Part shown: one piece after another, positions 1 to 8,093 of the stretch
How the letters are laid out: the number at the start of each line of letters is the position of its first letter
How positions within the stretch are numbered: the stretch's first letter is position 1
Origin: Clostridia bacterium
GTDB lineage: Bacteria > Bacillota > Clostridia > UBA1381
Assembly (NCBI GenBank): GCA_017380475.1
Contig: JAFODX010000204.1
Span: 1 to 16,749 of the forward strand
DNA: 16,749 nt
Direction of reading: 5' to 3'
Program-made: the position numbers and the translations under genes
The notes under the pieces: model-generated
Databases searched by the model: none
What the model was told of the DNA's origin: nothing
Seen by the model: only the letters and a program-made list of their open reading frames with translations

Positions 1-978
1 ATTGGTTTTAAAAACGTGCTTGTGGTTAAGGAGCAGGACACAGAGGACGGTAACTTCCCCACTGTTAAGTCACCTAACCCCGAAAATGCAGAAGCATTTA
101 CAATTGCTATTGAAATGGCAAAGGAGAATGATGTTGATTTTATTATCGGCACTGACCCGGACTGTGACCGTGTGGGCGTAGTTGTAAGAGATGCAGACGG
201 TGTATACAGAACACTTACAGGTAACCAGACAGGTGCGTTACTTGTTGAATATATCCTGCGTTCAAAGTCAGAGCAAGGCACACTCCCCAAGGACGGTGTT
301 GTTATAAAAACAATCGTTACAACCGAGCTTGCGGCAAAAATCGCAGAAAGCTACGGTATTGAGATAATGAACGTGTTCACAGGCTTTAAATATATCGGCG
401 AGAAAATGACCGAGTTTGCTGAAAAGAAAAACCATACATACCTGATTGGTTTTGAAGAGAGCTATGGTTATCTTGTAGGCACACACGCACGTGATAAGGA
501 TGGAGTAGTTGCATCAATGCTCATTGCCGAAATGGCGGCATATTATAAAACAAAGGGTAAGTCACTCTATGAGGCTATGCAGGATATTTACAAAAAGTAC
601 GGCTACTTTGTTGAGCAGACTAACGCATACACAATGCCCGGCAAAGACGGTATGGAAAGAATGGCAAATATTCTTAATAGTTTACGTGATAACGCACCTA
701 CAACGATTAACGGACTTGAGGTTATAAAAACAACCGATTACCTCACACAGACTATAAGCTACAAATGTGGAACAGAAAAACCGCTTGAGGGACTGCCCAA
801 ATCAAACGTATTACGTTATGATTTATCGGACGAGAAATCATATTTCATTGTTCGTCCGTCAGGCACAGAGCCGAAAATAAAGCTTTATCTCGGAACATCT
901 GCTGGCTCTATCGACGAGGCACAGAAAATCATCGACGGCATCGTAGCCGATGCTGAAAACCGAGTTGGATTGGTGTAA
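1..978 (+). CDS. Phosphoglucomutase/phosphomannomutase (alpha-D-phosphohexomutase family), 5'-truncated by window edge
   Basis: Interconverts hexose 1-phosphate and hexose 6-phosphate in the cytoplasm, feeding nucleotide-sugar and cell-wall precursor synthesis. The reading frame is open from base 1, so 325 C-terminal residues are visible; the N-terminal part with the phosphoserine loop lies outside the window. Numbering from the first visible codon, I see the Mg-binding loop GTDPDCDR (Asp52, Asp54, Asp56), the motif TGFKYIG (127-133), the sugar-specificity loop GFEESYGYL (150-158), and the domain-4 phosphate-binding loop RPSGTEPK (285-292), all in family order. The GFEES loop and the extent of the visible part suggest the long (about 560-600 residue) phosphoglucomutase class found in Firmicutes (PgcA-like) rather than GlmM. 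Glucose versus mannose specificity cannot be decided. The gene ends 8 bases before a bidirectional terminator shared with the convergent isocitrate dehydrogenase gene. Confidence 0.93.
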   Translation: MGFKNVLVVKEQDTEDGNFPTVKSPNPENAEAFTIAIEMAKENDVDFIIGTDPDCDRVGVVVRDADGVYRTLTGNQTGALLVEYILRSKSEQGTLPKDGVVIKTIVTTELAAKIAESYGIEIMNVFTGFKYIGEKMTEFAEKKNHTYLIGFEESYGYLVGTHARDKDGVVASMLIAEMAAYYKTKGKSLYEAMQDIYKKYGYFVEQTNAYTMPGKDGMERMANILNSLRDNAPTTINGLEVIKTTDYLTQTISYKCGTEKPLEGLPKSNVLRYDLSDEKSYFIVRPSGTEPKIKLYLGTSAGSIDEAQKIIDGIVADAENRVGLV

Positions 979-986
979 AACAAACA

Positions 987-1014
987 AAAAGAACCTGCAT
1001 TCGCAGGTTCTTTT
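987..1014. terminator. Bidirectional intrinsic terminator between the mutase and icd
   Basis: A perfect 12-bp stem (987-998 with 1003-1014) encloses the tetraloop ATTC. The GC-rich core GAACCTGC/GCAGGTTC is flanked by A-rich sequence on the left and T-rich sequence on the right, so it can terminate transcription in both directions. It sits in the 41-base gap between two convergent stop codons, where a shared terminator is expected. Confidence 0.9.
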
Positions 1015-1019
1015 GCTTA

Positions 1020-2228
1020 TTAGAGCATTACTTTTAATCTCTCGTCGATTGCTTTTAAGAAATCTTCTGAGTTTACCTTTGTCTTGTTTTCAAGTTTTGA
1101 CATTGAATACAAGTCGCCGGTCATAACGCCGTCCTCGATTGTCTTAATTGTTGCTTTTTCAAGGCAGTCTGCATAGTGAACGAGTTGTGGAAGATTATCA
1201 AACTCGCCACGCTTTCTTAATGCACCTGACCATGCAAAGATTGTTGCAACAGAGTTTGTTGATGTTTCCTCGCCCTTTAAGTGCTTATAGTAATGACGCT
1301 GAACTGTACCGTGTGCCGCCTCGTACTCATACTTACCGTCGGGTGATACAAGTACTGATGTCATCATTGCAAGTGAGCCGTAAGCTGTTGCAACCATATC
1401 TGACATAACATCGCCGTCATAGTTCTTACATGCCCAGATATAACCGCCCTCTGAACGGATTACACGTGCTACGGCATCGTCAATCAATGTATAGAAATAC
1501 TCAATACCCTTTTCGTCGAACTTGTCCTTATACTCGTTCTCGTAAATTTCTGCAAAGATGTCTTTAAATCTGTGGTCATACTTCTTTGAGATTGTGTCCT
1601 TTGTTGCAAACCATATATCCTGATTTAAGTCAAGTGCATAGTTAAAGCAAGCTCTTGCAAATGACTCGATACTCTCGTCACGATTATGCAAGCCCTGGAT
1701 AACTCCGCCCTGTGCAAACTCGTGGATTGTTTCCTTTGTCACGTTGCCGTCTTTATCGGTCATTACAAGCTCTGCTTTTGAACCTGCAGGAACCTGCATC
1801 TCAACGTTCTTATATACATCGCCGTATGCGTGACGTGCGATTGTAATCGGCTTTGTCCATGTCGGGATATACGGAACTATACCGTTAACGATTATAGGCG
1901 TTCTGAACACTGTACCGTCCATGATGGCACGGATTGTACCGTTCGGTGATTTCCACATTTCCTTCAGGTCATATTCCGTCATACGAGCCGCATTCGGTGT
2001 TATTGTAGCACACTTTACTGCTACGCCGTATTTCTTAGCCGCCTCGGCACTGTCTATAGTAACCTGGTCATTTGTTTCATTTCTGTACTCAAGACCAAGG
2101 TCGTAGTATTCTGTCTTTAAATCAACATACGGAAGAATAAGGATGTCCTTTATCCATTTCCATAGAATTCTTGTCATCTCGTCGCCGTCCATCTCGACAA
2201 GCGGTGTCGTCATTTGAATCTTTGCCAT
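1020..2228 (-). CDS. icd: NADP-dependent isocitrate dehydrogenase (eukaryote-like homodimeric type)
   Basis: Oxidatively decarboxylates isocitrate to 2-oxoglutarate, making NADPH and the carbon skeleton for glutamate. The 402 residues align by eye over their full length with the mitochondrial/cytosolic IDH class, not with E. coli Icd. Visible motifs are SPNGTIR (94-100, with isocitrate-binding Ser94, Asn96 and Arg100), Arg109, the catalytic-site Arg132 in ARHAYGD, Lys210 in the TK..I.KKYD segment, the metal-binding aspartates in LIDDAV (250-251) and NYDGDVMSD (Asp273, Asp277), and Arg311-His312 after EAAHGTV, the pair that contacts the NADP 2'-phosphate in the family. The ATG is preceded by AAGGAAAGG about 10 bases upstream. 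I see no convincing promoter in the 65 bases upstream, so it may be read from the SCP2 gene promoter through the hairpin at 2260-2285. The aconitase that would supply its substrate is at 9691-11622. Confidence 0.96.
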   Translation of the reverse strand: MAKIQMTTPLVEMDGDEMTRILWKWIKDILILPYVDLKTEYYDLGLEYRNETNDQVTIDSAEAAKKYGVAVKCATITPNAARMTEYDLKEMWKSPNGTIRAIMDGTVFRTPIIVNGIVPYIPTWTKPITIARHAYGDVYKNVEMQVPAGSKAELVMTDKDGNVTKETIHEFAQGGVIQGLHNRDESIESFARACFNYALDLNQDIWFATKDTISKKYDHRFKDIFAEIYENEYKDKFDEKGIEYFYTLIDDAVARVIRSEGGYIWACKNYDGDVMSDMVATAYGSLAMMTSVLVSPDGKYEYEAAHGTVQRHYYKHLKGEETSTNSVATIFAWSGALRKRGEFDNLPQLVHYADCLEKATIKTIEDGVMTGDLYSMSKLENKTKVNSEDFLKAIDERLKVML

Positions 2229-2259
2229 TTCTTTATATCCTTTCCTTTATATAAATACA

Positions 2260-2285
2260 GGGATTCTGTCATACGGCAGAATCCC
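2260..2285 (-). terminator. Hairpin between the SCP2 gene and icd (terminator or attenuator)
   Basis: Inverted repeat with a 9-bp perfect stem GGGATTCTG/CAGAATCCC, extended by two pairs (one a G-T wobble) around the loop ATAC. It lies 8 bases after the SCP2 stop codon and 31 bases before the icd start. On the minus strand the downstream sequence TGTATTTATATAAA is only moderately T-rich, so termination is probably partial. It could equally reduce read-through into icd or protect the icd transcript 5' end. Confidence 0.6.
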
Positions 2286-2293
2286 TTTTCAGC

Positions 2294-2728
2294 TTACGCT
2301 TTCTTTACTGTTCTTTTGGCAACAGGTTTCTTTACCGTCTTTTTAGCTTCTGTATTTTTTGGTGCTTCCGTTTTCTTTGCAGCAGGCTTCTTAGCCGGTG
2401 CAACATATTTGGGAATTGCCACCTTCAAAGTATCAATTTTTTCAAAGTCACCCTTTACGGTTGCTGTGCCTTTTTCTATTGCAACATCAAGTGTTGTTTT
2501 ACCTGCAAGAATGTCCATGAAAGACTTTCTCTGTATGTCTATTACTGCATCATTGTCACGGTAGTCATAGCCTTCAACTAAAAGGTCTGAACCCTCTTTT
2601 TTGAAGTAGAAAGTACCGCCACAGTCTTCATCTGATAATGTAACCTGTACTGCCATATCTGCAAGCTTTGATGCGTCAACGTTTGCAAATGCAGTCTTTA
2701 TCCTCTTTAGAGCATTTTCAAATGTCAT
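2294..2728 (-). CDS. SCP2 sterol-binding-domain protein with lysine/alanine/proline-rich tail
   Basis: A 144-residue protein with two parts. Residues 1 to about 107 resemble the SCP2 (sterol carrier protein 2) fold: an N-terminal helix (MTFENALKRIKTAF), the strands GGTFYFKKEGSDLLVEGYDY and AVIDIQRKSFMDILAGK, and the closing segment AIEKGTATVKGDFEKI, where SCP2 proteins carry GxxxxxGD. The fold has a hydrophobic ligand tunnel in known members, but bacterial ligands are mostly unknown. Residues 109-144 form a low-complexity tail of AKKPAAKK/VKKPVAKR-type repeats, like histone H1 or HU-tail extensions. The chosen ATG at 2728 has AAAGGAG nine bases upstream; the in-frame ATG at 2758 lies upstream of this site and only 5 bases from the -10 box, so it is unlikely to be used. 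It has its own consensus promoter. Function is not known; the tail suggests nucleic acid or polyanion binding (inference). Confidence 0.8.
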   Translation of the reverse strand: MTFENALKRIKTAFANVDASKLADMAVQVTLSDEDCGGTFYFKKEGSDLLVEGYDYRDNDAVIDIQRKSFMDILAGKTTLDVAIEKGTATVKGDFEKIDTLKVAIPKYVAPAKKPAAKKTEAPKNTEAKKTVKKPVAKRTVKKA

Positions 2729-2762
2729 AGTAAAAATCTCCTTTCTTTTCATTAACATATAT

Positions 2763-2791
2763 AGTATATATTAAAATGTTTTATGTGTCAA
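2763..2791 (-). promoter_or_regulatory. Sigma-A-type promoter for the SCP2 gene
   Basis: On the minus strand TTGACA (2791-2786) is followed by a 17-base spacer and TATACT (2768-2763): a perfect -35, a 5/6 -10 and ideal spacing. It lies 35 bases upstream of the chosen SCP2 start, between the folD terminator and the gene. Confidence 0.85.
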
Positions 2792-2830
2792 TGGTAACGG
2801 AAATTTTTTGGTAAAAAACGCCATAAAACA

Positions 2831-2862
2831 GTATAAGGACACCGTATTTTTGGTGTTTATAC
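2831..2862 (-). terminator. Terminator of the ftsK-ygiQ-folD operon
   Basis: The inverted repeat GTATAA-ACACC ... GGTGT-TTATAC (minus strand) has a two-base bulge and an 8-base loop. The outer arm includes the folD stop codon. Downstream on the minus strand come TGTTTTATGGC and a run of T residues (GTTTTTTACC). It closes the operon just before the SCP2 promoter. Confidence 0.65.
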
Positions 2863-3708
2863 AGTCTTGTTAAGCTCAGCAGCTTTCAATGTGTTTTTCA
2901 TAAGCATTGCGATAGTCATAGGACCTACACCGCCCGGAACGGGAGTTATTGCTCCTGCAACAGGTTCTGCCGATGCAAAGTCAACATCGCCCACAAGCGT
3001 CTTTGGTGCGATACGGTTTATGCCGACATCAATTACAACTGCACCCGGCTTTATCATATCGCCCGTTATGAAGTTCGGTATACCTACCGCCGCAACAAGA
3101 ATGTCCGCTGATTTTGTTTTCTCTTTCAAGTCTGTTGTCCTTGAATGGCAGATTGTTACCGTACCGTTCTTATGAAGCAACAGCATCGACATAGGTTTGC
3201 CTACAATATTTGAACGTCCGACAACCACACATTCCTTGCCTGTTACATCAATACCAGATTCCTTTATAAGCTCCATAACGCCCGCAGGAGTGCACGGAAC
3301 AAAGTCATAGTTACCTGTCATTATCTTGCCCACATTTACGGGATGAAAGGCATCTACGTCCTTTTTGGGGTCAATTGCGTTAATGATTGATTCTTCGTTA
3401 ATGTGCTTCGGTACGGGAAGCTGACAGAGTATGCCTGAAACTGTGTTGTCGTTATTGAGTTTGTCAATAAGTGCAAGCAGTTCTTCCTCTGTAGTTTCCT
3501 CCGGTAGTTTGTACTCAAACGAGTTTATACCGATGTATTCACAAGCCTTTTTCTTGTTCGATACATAGACTTTACTTGCGGGGTCTTCGCCTACCAGTAT
3601 TACTGCGAGTCCCGGATTTATTCCCGCCTTTTTGAGGTTTTCTACCTCGATTTTCATTTCGTCCTTTATTCTGTCGGACACTTCCTTGCCCATCAGTAGT
3701 TTTGCCAT
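2857..3708 (-). CDS. folD: Bifunctional methylenetetrahydrofolate dehydrogenase / methenyltetrahydrofolate cyclohydrolase
   Basis: Interconverts 5,10-methylene-, 5,10-methenyl- and 10-formyl-tetrahydrofolate with NADP, supplying one-carbon units for purines and formyl-Met-tRNA. The 283 residues are the usual family length. Visible landmarks are the catalytic YxxxK (Tyr48, Lys52) in [19 protein letters not shown] (Gln96), [10 protein letters not shown] (116-125, with the substrate-binding aspartates 117 and 119; Ala120 is usually Gly), the dinucleotide-binding [10 protein letters not shown] (163-172), and the terminal signature [11 protein letters not shown] (255-265). The ATG has AGAGGA about 9 bases upstream, and the N-terminus [14 protein letters not shown] is typical of the family. 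This start puts the first 45 codons inside the 3' end of the upstream radical SAM gene in a different frame, which is unusual. It is the last gene of an operon behind ftsK and ygiQ. Confidence 0.97.
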   Translation of the reverse strand: MAKLLMGKEVSDRIKDEMKIEVENLKKAGINPGLAVILVGEDPASKVYVSNKKKACEYIGINSFEYKLPEETTEEELLALIDKLNNDNTVSGILCQLPVPKHINEESIINAIDPKKDVDAFHPVNVGKIMTGNYDFVPCTPAGVMELIKESGIDVTGKECVVVGRSNIVGKPMSMLLLHKNGTVTICHSRTTDLKEKTKSADILVAAVGIPNFITGDMIKPGAVVIDVGINRIAPKTLVGDVDFASAEPVAGAITPVPGGVGPMTIAMLMKNTLKAAELNKTV

Positions 3709-5515
3709 TTTTCATTTCCTCTTTTCTTTGTTGATACGGCGGTATGAGACAATCCGGACCTCTGCCGATTAAATCTTCTCTGCCTGCCGTTATTAAAGCT
3801 TCACGCACAAGTTTGTAGTTCTCAGGATTTTTGAACTGCAACAGTGCCCTCTGCATAGCTTTTTCTTTTGGTGTTTTGGGGATATATACCTTTTCCATCG
3901 TGAACGGGTCAAGCTCTGTATAATACATACAGGTCGAAACTGTACCCGGTGTCGGATAGAAATCCTGCACCTGTTGCGGATTGATTTTGTTAGCGTTCAG
4001 ATATTCTGCTAACGCAACCGCATCGTGTAAAGTCGAGCCCGGATGGCTTGACATAAGGTACGGAACAAGATATTGCTTAAGATTCATTTCCTCATTGAGC
4101 TTATAGAACTTGTCCGAGAACCGCTTATATACAGTGTTAGACGGCTTGCCCATATACTTTAATGCATTATCTGAAACGTGTTCAGGTGCAACCTTAAGCT
4201 GACCGCTTACGTGGTATTTTAAAAGTTCACGGAAGAATGTGTCATTCTTATCTGCCACTAAATAGTCAAAACGTATTCCGGAACGTATAAACACCTTTTT
4301 CACTTTCGGTAACTTGCGTAATTTCCGTAACAGACCAAGATATTTTGTATGGTCTATTTTCATATTCTTACACGGTTTGGGGTACAAACAGTGTTTTAAT
4401 TTGCACGCACCCTCTGTTTTCTGTTTTTCGCAGGCAAGCTCACGGAAGTTTGCCGTAGGTCCGCCAACGTCGTGGATATAGCCTTTAAAATCGGGCATTT
4501 CGGTCATAAGCCTTGCTTCTTTTATAAGACTTTCATCGCTTCGTGATGTAACCATTCTGCCCTGATGAAATGCCAAAGCACAGAAGTTACAGTTACCGTA
4601 ACAGCCACGGTTTGCCGCAAGTGAAAATTTAACCTCTTCAATCGCTTTTATACCACCGTATTTTTCATACATCGGATGGTAATTACGCATATACGGTAAG
4701 TCATATACTGCATCAAGTTCTTCCGTTTCCAAAGGCGGTTGGGGCGGTAACTGGATAAGGTATTTGTCACCGTGTTTCTGTGCGAGTGCCTCGCCTTTGT
4801 ACGGGTTCTGTTCAAGATACTGTTCCCGACATGATATTGCATACGCTTTTTTATCAGCCACGCAATCTTCATATGACGGTATTTCCTTATATCCGTCTGC
4901 GTGAGGTGATATAAAACACGTACCCGGAACTGTTGTAATCTCTTTTACATCTACACCCATATTAAGCATATCTGCAATCTCGGTTATCTGCCGTTCACCC
5001 ATACCGTACATAAGTATATCGGCACGTGAGTCGAAAAGAATTGAACGTCGCACCTTGTCTGACCAATAGTCATAGTGAGCAAACCGCCTCAGACTTGCCT
5101 CGACACCGCCGATAAGTATCGGTATATCACCAAAGGCCTCTCTTGCACGGTTACAGTAAACAATCGTTGCACGGTCGGGGCGTTTTCCTGCCTTGTTTTC
5201 AGGCGAATACGCATCGTCATGACGTTTCTTCTTGGTTACTGTATAATGGTTTACCATACTGTCAATGTTACCGGCACTGACAAGAACACCAAGCCGGGGT
5301 CTTGGAAATGCCTTTATTTCATCTGCACTGTGCCAGTCGGGTTGCGGAAGTATCGCAACACGGTAACCACGGTTTTCAAGGACACGGGATATTATTGCGT
5401 GGCCAAAGCTTGGGTGGTCAACATACGCATCACCGACAATATACAGAAAATCGTAATAGTCCCAGCCACGCTTTTTTATATCCGACGTTGAAACCGGTAA
5501 AAAATCATTCTTCAA
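3572..5515 (-). CDS. ygiQ: YgiQ-family radical SAM protein, TTG start
   Basis: A 647-residue member of the YgiQ/UPF0313 radical SAM family, whose reaction is not established. Counting from an in-frame ATG three codons upstream, the N-terminal domain has the family segment [11 protein letters not shown] (31-41) and [17 protein letters not shown] (138-154). The SAM-cluster motif CYGNCNFC (CX3CX2C; Cys308, Cys312, Cys315) lies in a radical SAM barrel running to about residue 560, followed by [10 protein letters not shown] near 590. The last 45 residues are a Gly/Arg/Lys/Asn-rich basic tail. I chose TTG at 5515 because GGAGG (5529-5525) is 9 bases upstream of it, while the ATG at 5524 directly abuts GGAGG. 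The resulting N-terminus MKNDFLPVS fits the family. The start overlaps the ftsK end by 11 bases and the 3' end overlaps folD by 137 bases. Confidence 0.92.
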   Translation of the reverse strand: MKNDFLPVSTSDIKKRGWDYYDFLYIVGDAYVDHPSFGHAIISRVLENRGYRVAILPQPDWHSADEIKAFPRPRLGVLVSAGNIDSMVNHYTVTKKKRHDDAYSPENKAGKRPDRATIVYCNRAREAFGDIPILIGGVEASLRRFAHYDYWSDKVRRSILFDSRADILMYGMGERQITEIADMLNMGVDVKEITTVPGTCFISPHADGYKEIPSYEDCVADKKAYAISCREQYLEQNPYKGEALAQKHGDKYLIQLPPQPPLETEELDAVYDLPYMRNYHPMYEKYGGIKAIEEVKFSLAANRGCYGNCNFCALAFHQGRMVTSRSDESLIKEARLMTEMPDFKGYIHDVGGPTANFRELACEKQKTEGACKLKHCLYPKPCKNMKIDHTKYLGLLRKLRKLPKVKKVFIRSGIRFDYLVADKNDTFFRELLKYHVSGQLKVAPEHVSDNALKYMGKPSNTVYKRFSDKFYKLNEEMNLKQYLVPYLMSSHPGSTLHDAVALAEYLNANKINPQQVQDFYPTPGTVSTCMYYTELDPFTMEKVYIPKTPKEKAMQRALLQFKNPENYKLVREALITAGREDLIGRGPDCLIPPYQQRKEEMKNGKTTDGQGSVRQNKGRNENRGRKPQKGGNKSGTRSNTGRRRPRK

Positions 5516-7973
5516 ATTCGTCATCCTCCGCTACACTGTCACCAAACAGCATATCTGCGTGTGAAACCAGCACATCTCTGGGTTTTGAGCCGTTAGGAGG
5601 TGAAACTATACCTCTTGCCTCCATCTGGTCAATAATTCGTCCGGCACGTGAATAGCCGACACCCAAACGTCGCTGTATCATAGATGTTGAAATCTGTCCG
5701 AGTTCAATTGAGAGCTTTATTGCATCATTTAAGAGTGCGTCACCGTCATCGTCTTTATCAGGTGTTACACCGTTTTCACCAAGTGATATACGCTCTATAT
5801 GGTCTTCAAGGTCTTCTCTGTAATGGGTTACGGGTGATGTTTCCTTGATATGGTTTACTATTCTTTCGACCTCATCATCAGATACGAATGCGCCCTGAAC
5901 ACGTGTTGTTGAACGCGCACCGGTCGGGAAATAAAGCATATCACCCATACCAAGAAGCTTCTCTGCGCCGACCTTGTCAAGGATTGTACGGCTGTCTATC
6001 TGCGATGATACAGAGAATGCTATTCGTGACGGGATGTTCGCTTTGATAAGACCCGTGATAACGTCAACTGACGGACGCTGTGTTGCAATTATAAGGTGTA
6101 TTCCTGCTGCTCTTGCAAGCTGTGCAAGTCGGCATACATAGTCCTCAACCTCTTTTGCGGCAACCATCATAAGGTCGGCAAGCTCGTCGATTATAATTAC
6201 AAGCTGCGGCAGTTTCTCTCCACCTGTTTTTTCCATAAGCTTGTTATACATTTCAAGCTTTCTCACGCCTGAGTTTTTAAACAGTTCGTATCGGTGCATC
6301 ATTTCTGTTACTGCCCAGTTAAGTGCACCTGCCGCCTTTTTAGCCTCTGTAACTACCGGGATAAGAAGATGCGGTATGCCGTTATAAACACCAAGCTCAA
6401 CCTGTTTTGGGTCAACCATTATAAGTTTTACCTCGTTCGGGTCTGCTTTGTAAAGAATTGATGTTATAATTGTATTTATACATACTGACTTACCTGAACC
6501 CGTAGCACCGGCAATAAGTGCGTGCGGCCATTTTGCGATATCGCCTGTTATTACGTTACCGCCGATGTCTTTACCAAGACATACCGTAAGCTTTGATTTT
6601 GCGTTCTTGAATTCCGGTGAGTCTATCATTTCACGGATAGATACCGGTGTAACACTGTTGTTTGGTATTTCTACACCGACTGTTGCGGCTTTACCCGGTA
6701 CGGGTGCAATAAGTACGGTTGATACTGCCAGATTCAGTGCAATGTCGTCTGCAAGTCCAACAATTTTTGAGAGCTTGACACCGCTTTCGGGTTGTATTTC
6801 GTATCTTGTAACCGTCGGGCCCTGCGTTACCTGAACAGGTTTCGCCTTTACACCGAAATTATCAAGTACTGCTATGAGCTGTTCAGCTTTTTCGTAAAGT
6901 TCACGGCGCTGGTCGCCTGATGATTTTTTCGCAGTATCAAGCAGGTCAATTGTCGGGAACTGATACTCGACAACCTCTGTCATCATTGAATTTTCTATTT
7001 CTTCGCTGTATTCAGCTTTTTCCGATTCTGAAAGGTTCTTTTCCTTTACCGGCTTTTCTTCTGCCGGCTCCGGTTCAGCTTCGTTCATTTCTTCAAATTC
7101 AATATCGTATATATTGGCATCCTCACCCTTGAACAGATTTTCGTCGTATATATCGGGAACCGTCGTTACACGGCCTTCATCAACGTCTTTCGCAAAATCG
7201 TTTACTACGGCAGTTGCCGGATTTTGCCTGTGCTTCTTGATTCGGTTGGTCAGACTTTCAGGAAGCTCGTCCTGTTCGGGAATATCAAATTTGATATGGT
7301 TTTCTTCGTATTGACGTTCCTTTTCAGCCTCTTCACGACGCACACGCACGTGTTCTTCATGTTTTTCCTTTACTTTCTCGCCTACCTCTCCTGAAAGGCC
7401 CACAAGGCGTCTGATGCCTTTTTCAAGATACGGCAGAATGTTTGTTCTTGTTATAAAGCACGCAAGCACAATAAACAGTACAAACAGAATGATAAACGAT
7501 GCAACAGGTCCGATATAGCGTTCGAAAAACTCCGCTATTCCGACACCTATAACTCCGCCGCCGTTCATTTTCTCTCCGCAGACACGGTATGCACTACCTG
7601 TACTGTAATCAGCAAATATACCAATAAGTGCACACAAATCGCATACTGACACAAGAAGTAATGTGAATTTAATCCAAAGCTGTTTAACTGATTTAAAATA
7701 AACCAGATAAATAAGCGTTCCGCAGAATATGACAGGTATCATATATGCCATAACACCGAACAAACCACCAAGCATTTTCTGTGCAGCTTCTGCAAGCACT
7801 GCATTTGTATCTATGTACATAAATAGTGCAGTAAACACAAAAATAACCGACCATACAAGTCCGTGTATGAATAACGAGCTTTTGAGTATGTTCGTTTCAA
7901 CTTGCTGTTGTTTTTTTGCCTTTCCTTTTGCTGAAGTCTTTTTTCTTGTATTTGTAGATTTTTTAGATGCCAT
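5505..7973 (-). CDS. ftsK: FtsK/SpoIIIE-family DNA translocase
   Basis: Septum-anchored hexameric motor that pumps chromosomal DNA through the closing division or sporulation septum. It has 822 residues. A Lys-rich N-terminus (1-24) precedes four predicted membrane segments (about 34-52, 72-93, 103-121, 156-174). A charged linker rich in Glu/Lys (about 200-335) leads to the motor: the alpha domain (about 350-440), then the RecA-like beta domain with Walker A GATGSGKS (489-496, Lys495) and Walker [11 protein letters not shown] (591-600, Asp596-Glu597), and the segment [21 protein letters not shown] (630-650). The C-terminal gamma winged helix (about 745-805, [21 protein letters not shown]) reads oriented DNA motifs. 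Whether it acts as SpoIIIE in sporulation or as the division-only paralogue cannot be told from one window. The start has GAGGG 8 bases upstream. It heads an operon with ygiQ and folD. Confidence 0.97.
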   Translation of the reverse strand: MASKKSTNTRKKTSAKGKAKKQQQVETNILKSSLFIHGLVWSVIFVFTALFMYIDTNAVLAEAAQKMLGGLFGVMAYMIPVIFCGTLIYLVYFKSVKQLWIKFTLLLVSVCDLCALIGIFADYSTGSAYRVCGEKMNGGGVIGVGIAEFFERYIGPVASFIILFVLFIVLACFITRTNILPYLEKGIRRLVGLSGEVGEKVKEKHEEHVRVRREEAEKERQYEENHIKFDIPEQDELPESLTNRIKKHRQNPATAVVNDFAKDVDEGRVTTVPDIYDENLFKGEDANIYDIEFEEMNEAEPEPAEEKPVKEKNLSESEKAEYSEEIENSMMTEVVEYQFPTIDLLDTAKKSSGDQRRELYEKAEQLIAVLDNFGVKAKPVQVTQGPTVTRYEIQPESGVKLSKIVGLADDIALNLAVSTVLIAPVPGKAATVGVEIPNNSVTPVSIREMIDSPEFKNAKSKLTVCLGKDIGGNVITGDIAKWPHALIAGATGSGKSVCINTIITSILYKADPNEVKLIMVDPKQVELGVYNGIPHLLIPVVTEAKKAAGALNWAVTEMMHRYELFKNSGVRKLEMYNKLMEKTGGEKLPQLVIIIDELADLMMVAAKEVEDYVCRLAQLARAAGIHLIIATQRPSVDVITGLIKANIPSRIAFSVSSQIDSRTILDKVGAEKLLGMGDMLYFPTGARSTTRVQGAFVSDDEVERIVNHIKETSPVTHYREDLEDHIERISLGENGVTPDKDDDGDALLNDAIKLSIELGQISTSMIQRRLGVGYSRAGRIIDQMEARGIVSPPNGSKPRDVLVSHADMLFGDSVAEDDEFEE
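5525..5529 (-). promoter_or_regulatory. Ribosome binding site that selects the ygiQ TTG start
   Basis: GGAGG on the minus strand, inside the last codons of ftsK. There is no spacing to the in-frame ATG at 5524-5522 but exactly 9 bases to TTG at 5515-5513. A ribosome bound here could initiate properly only at the TTG. This implies translational coupling of ygiQ to ftsK. Confidence 0.7.
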
Positions 7974-8010
7974 TTCCCATCCCTCGAATAGTCAGATATA
8001 GTTATAAATA

Positions 8011-8039
8011 ATTATATCACAAAACTTCATAAAAATCTA
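8011..8039 (-). promoter_or_regulatory. Promoter of the ftsK operon (extended -10)
   Basis: The minus strand reads TGTGATATAAT, an extended -10 (TGnTATAAT; hexamer 8016-8011), with a weak -35 TAGATT (8039-8034) at 17-base spacing. It lies 37 bases upstream of the ftsK ATG and immediately after the terminator of the preceding gene. The same TGTGATATAAT string occurs in the kinase-operon promoter at 15596-15606. Confidence 0.75.
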
Positions 8040-8055
8040 CCCCTAAATTAAAAAT

Positions 8056-8088
8056 AAATGCACAACAGTGCGATACTGCCGTGCATTT
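8056..8088 (-). terminator. Terminator after the S15/CocE hydrolase gene
   Basis: An outer 8-bp stem AAATGCAC/GTGCATTT (8056-8063 with 8081-8088) and an inner 4-bp stem CAGT/ACTG (66-69 with 75-78) are separated by a 2x2 mismatch and closed by a 5-base loop. On the minus strand the stem is followed by ATTTTTAATTT. It begins 6 bases after the stop codon. Confidence 0.8.
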
Positions 8089-8093
8089 GTTTG

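Noticed and set aside
2214..2564. Plus-strand open frame of 116 codons opposite the SCP2 gene, with hydrophobic Phe/Ala-rich sequence
   Set aside because: It is the antisense reading of the Lys/Ala tail codons (Lys codons read as Phe/Leu); no start signals.
2729..2758. Longer SCP2 protein beginning at 2758
   Set aside because: This ATG lies 5 bases from the -10 box, so it would be at or upstream of the transcript start; AAAGGAG clearly serves the ATG at 2728.
5522..5524. ATG as the ygiQ start
   Set aside because: The only ribosome binding site, GGAGG, directly touches this ATG; the TTG at 5515 has correct spacing and gives the family-like N-terminus.
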